From positions 1 through 5,220 of the forward strand of contig JAOUJR010000144.1 of assembly GCA_029883145.1 (NCBI GenBank): DNA of 5,220 bases, given 5' to 3'. The translations under genes were made by a program, and so were the position numbers. This document shows positions 4,946-5,220 of this stretch, piece by piece; within the stretch, counting starts at the first letter, position 1, and each line of letters opens with the position of its first letter. This DNA is from Nitrospirota bacterium. GTDB lineage: Bacteria > Nitrospirota > Thermodesulfovibrionia > Thermodesulfovibrionales > SM23-35. Below the pieces are notes generated by a model. The model was not told where the DNA came from and did no database searches. It saw nothing but the letters and a program-made list of their open reading frames with translations.

Positions 4946-5220
4946 AACCCTTTAACCCTATCCCATATCCGTTGAGGGAAAAATCATATTCAAGTGTTAG
5001 TAATTTGCATGTATTACCGCACCTGAGAACCATTATTCAAAATGCGACATTGATGAAGGATTTAACAAAACATCAGCATGCCTGAAAGTGTTTGTTTGTA
5101 CCCATATAGAGGGCACCCATATAGAGGGCACCTGTCAAGAGAAAAAACGATCCTATACCAAGAAAGTTGTTCTTGTCTTTGTAGCTTTAAGTTATCATTG
5201 TCTATTACCATTGCCGTTTT
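4946..5220. other. Downstream intergenic region, no supported gene
   Basis: Apart from the tandem repeat listed separately I see no gene. A frame from ATG 5078 is open to the window end (47 codons) and would translate the tandem repeat as PYRGH-PYRGH. It has no Shine-Dalgarno, and its end (SCSCLCSFKLSLSITIAV) does not look like a protein I know. The sequence beyond the window would be needed to judge it. Confidence 0.4.
5100..5132 (+). repeat. Perfect 15-bp tandem duplication, 2.2 copies
   Basis: ACCCATATAGAGGGC occurs at 5100-5114 and directly again at 5115-5129, followed by the first three bases of a third copy (ACC, 5130-5132). The copies are identical, which suggests a recent duplication by replication slippage. 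The period is a multiple of three, but coding potential here is weak. Confidence 0.9.

Noticed and set aside
5100..5132. CRISPR-like repeat
   Set aside because: The 15-bp units are directly adjacent with no spacer, so this is a simple tandem duplication.
5078..5220. Partial CDS from ATG 5078 to the window end
   Set aside because: No Shine-Dalgarno and no protein-like features apart from the translated tandem repeat; too short to judge.

Overview
The window looks like bacterial chromosome from a low-GC, Gram-negative-type organism. Three sequence facts point that way: a lipoprotein with a DUF4382-type domain, a cyclic-di-GMP-I (GEMM) riboswitch, and exported proteins with classical Sec signal peptides. 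Such combinations are familiar from Desulfobacterota/Geobacter-like bacteria. The L-lactate dehydrogenase and the long AT-rich spacers would also fit an anammox-type planctomycete. I cannot settle the phylum from the sequence, and I see no sign of a plasmid, phage or insertion sequence.

Layout. (1) Positions 2-361, + strand: the 3' part of an XRE/Cro-C1 type helix-turn-helix regulator whose start lies before the window. (2) 362-700: no gene; a 10-bp direct repeat, two interlocking inverted repeats and a clean Rho-independent terminator (587-628). (3) 701-1663, - strand: a complete L-lactate dehydrogenase standing alone, convergent with the regulator. (4) 1664-2676: about 1 kb of AT-rich sequence with no credible gene. 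(5) 2677-2830: a c-di-GMP-I riboswitch whose 3' P1 strand is complementary to the 5' arm of a downstream terminator, so the complete on/off mechanism can be read from the sequence. (6) 2892-4890, + strand: a small exported-type ORF with an unclear start, a DUF4382 lipoprotein (3166-4017) and a Trp/Tyr-rich then Gln-rich exported protein (4138-4890), closed by a 14-bp hairpin (4912-4945). (7) 4946-5220: no supported gene; a perfect 15-bp tandem duplication.

How the parts fit. The most interesting unit is the riboswitch plus the three downstream ORFs. All three appear to be exported, and the small first ORF carries the same I-P-x-x-x-L-x-K-N-W-x-x-W motif as the third protein, so they probably belong to one functional set. 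The sequence predicts that c-di-GMP binding stabilises P1, frees the terminator and switches the unit off. This would be a c-di-GMP-controlled cell-envelope or extracellular module; its biochemical function is unknown. The regulator and the lactate dehydrogenase show no obvious link to it.
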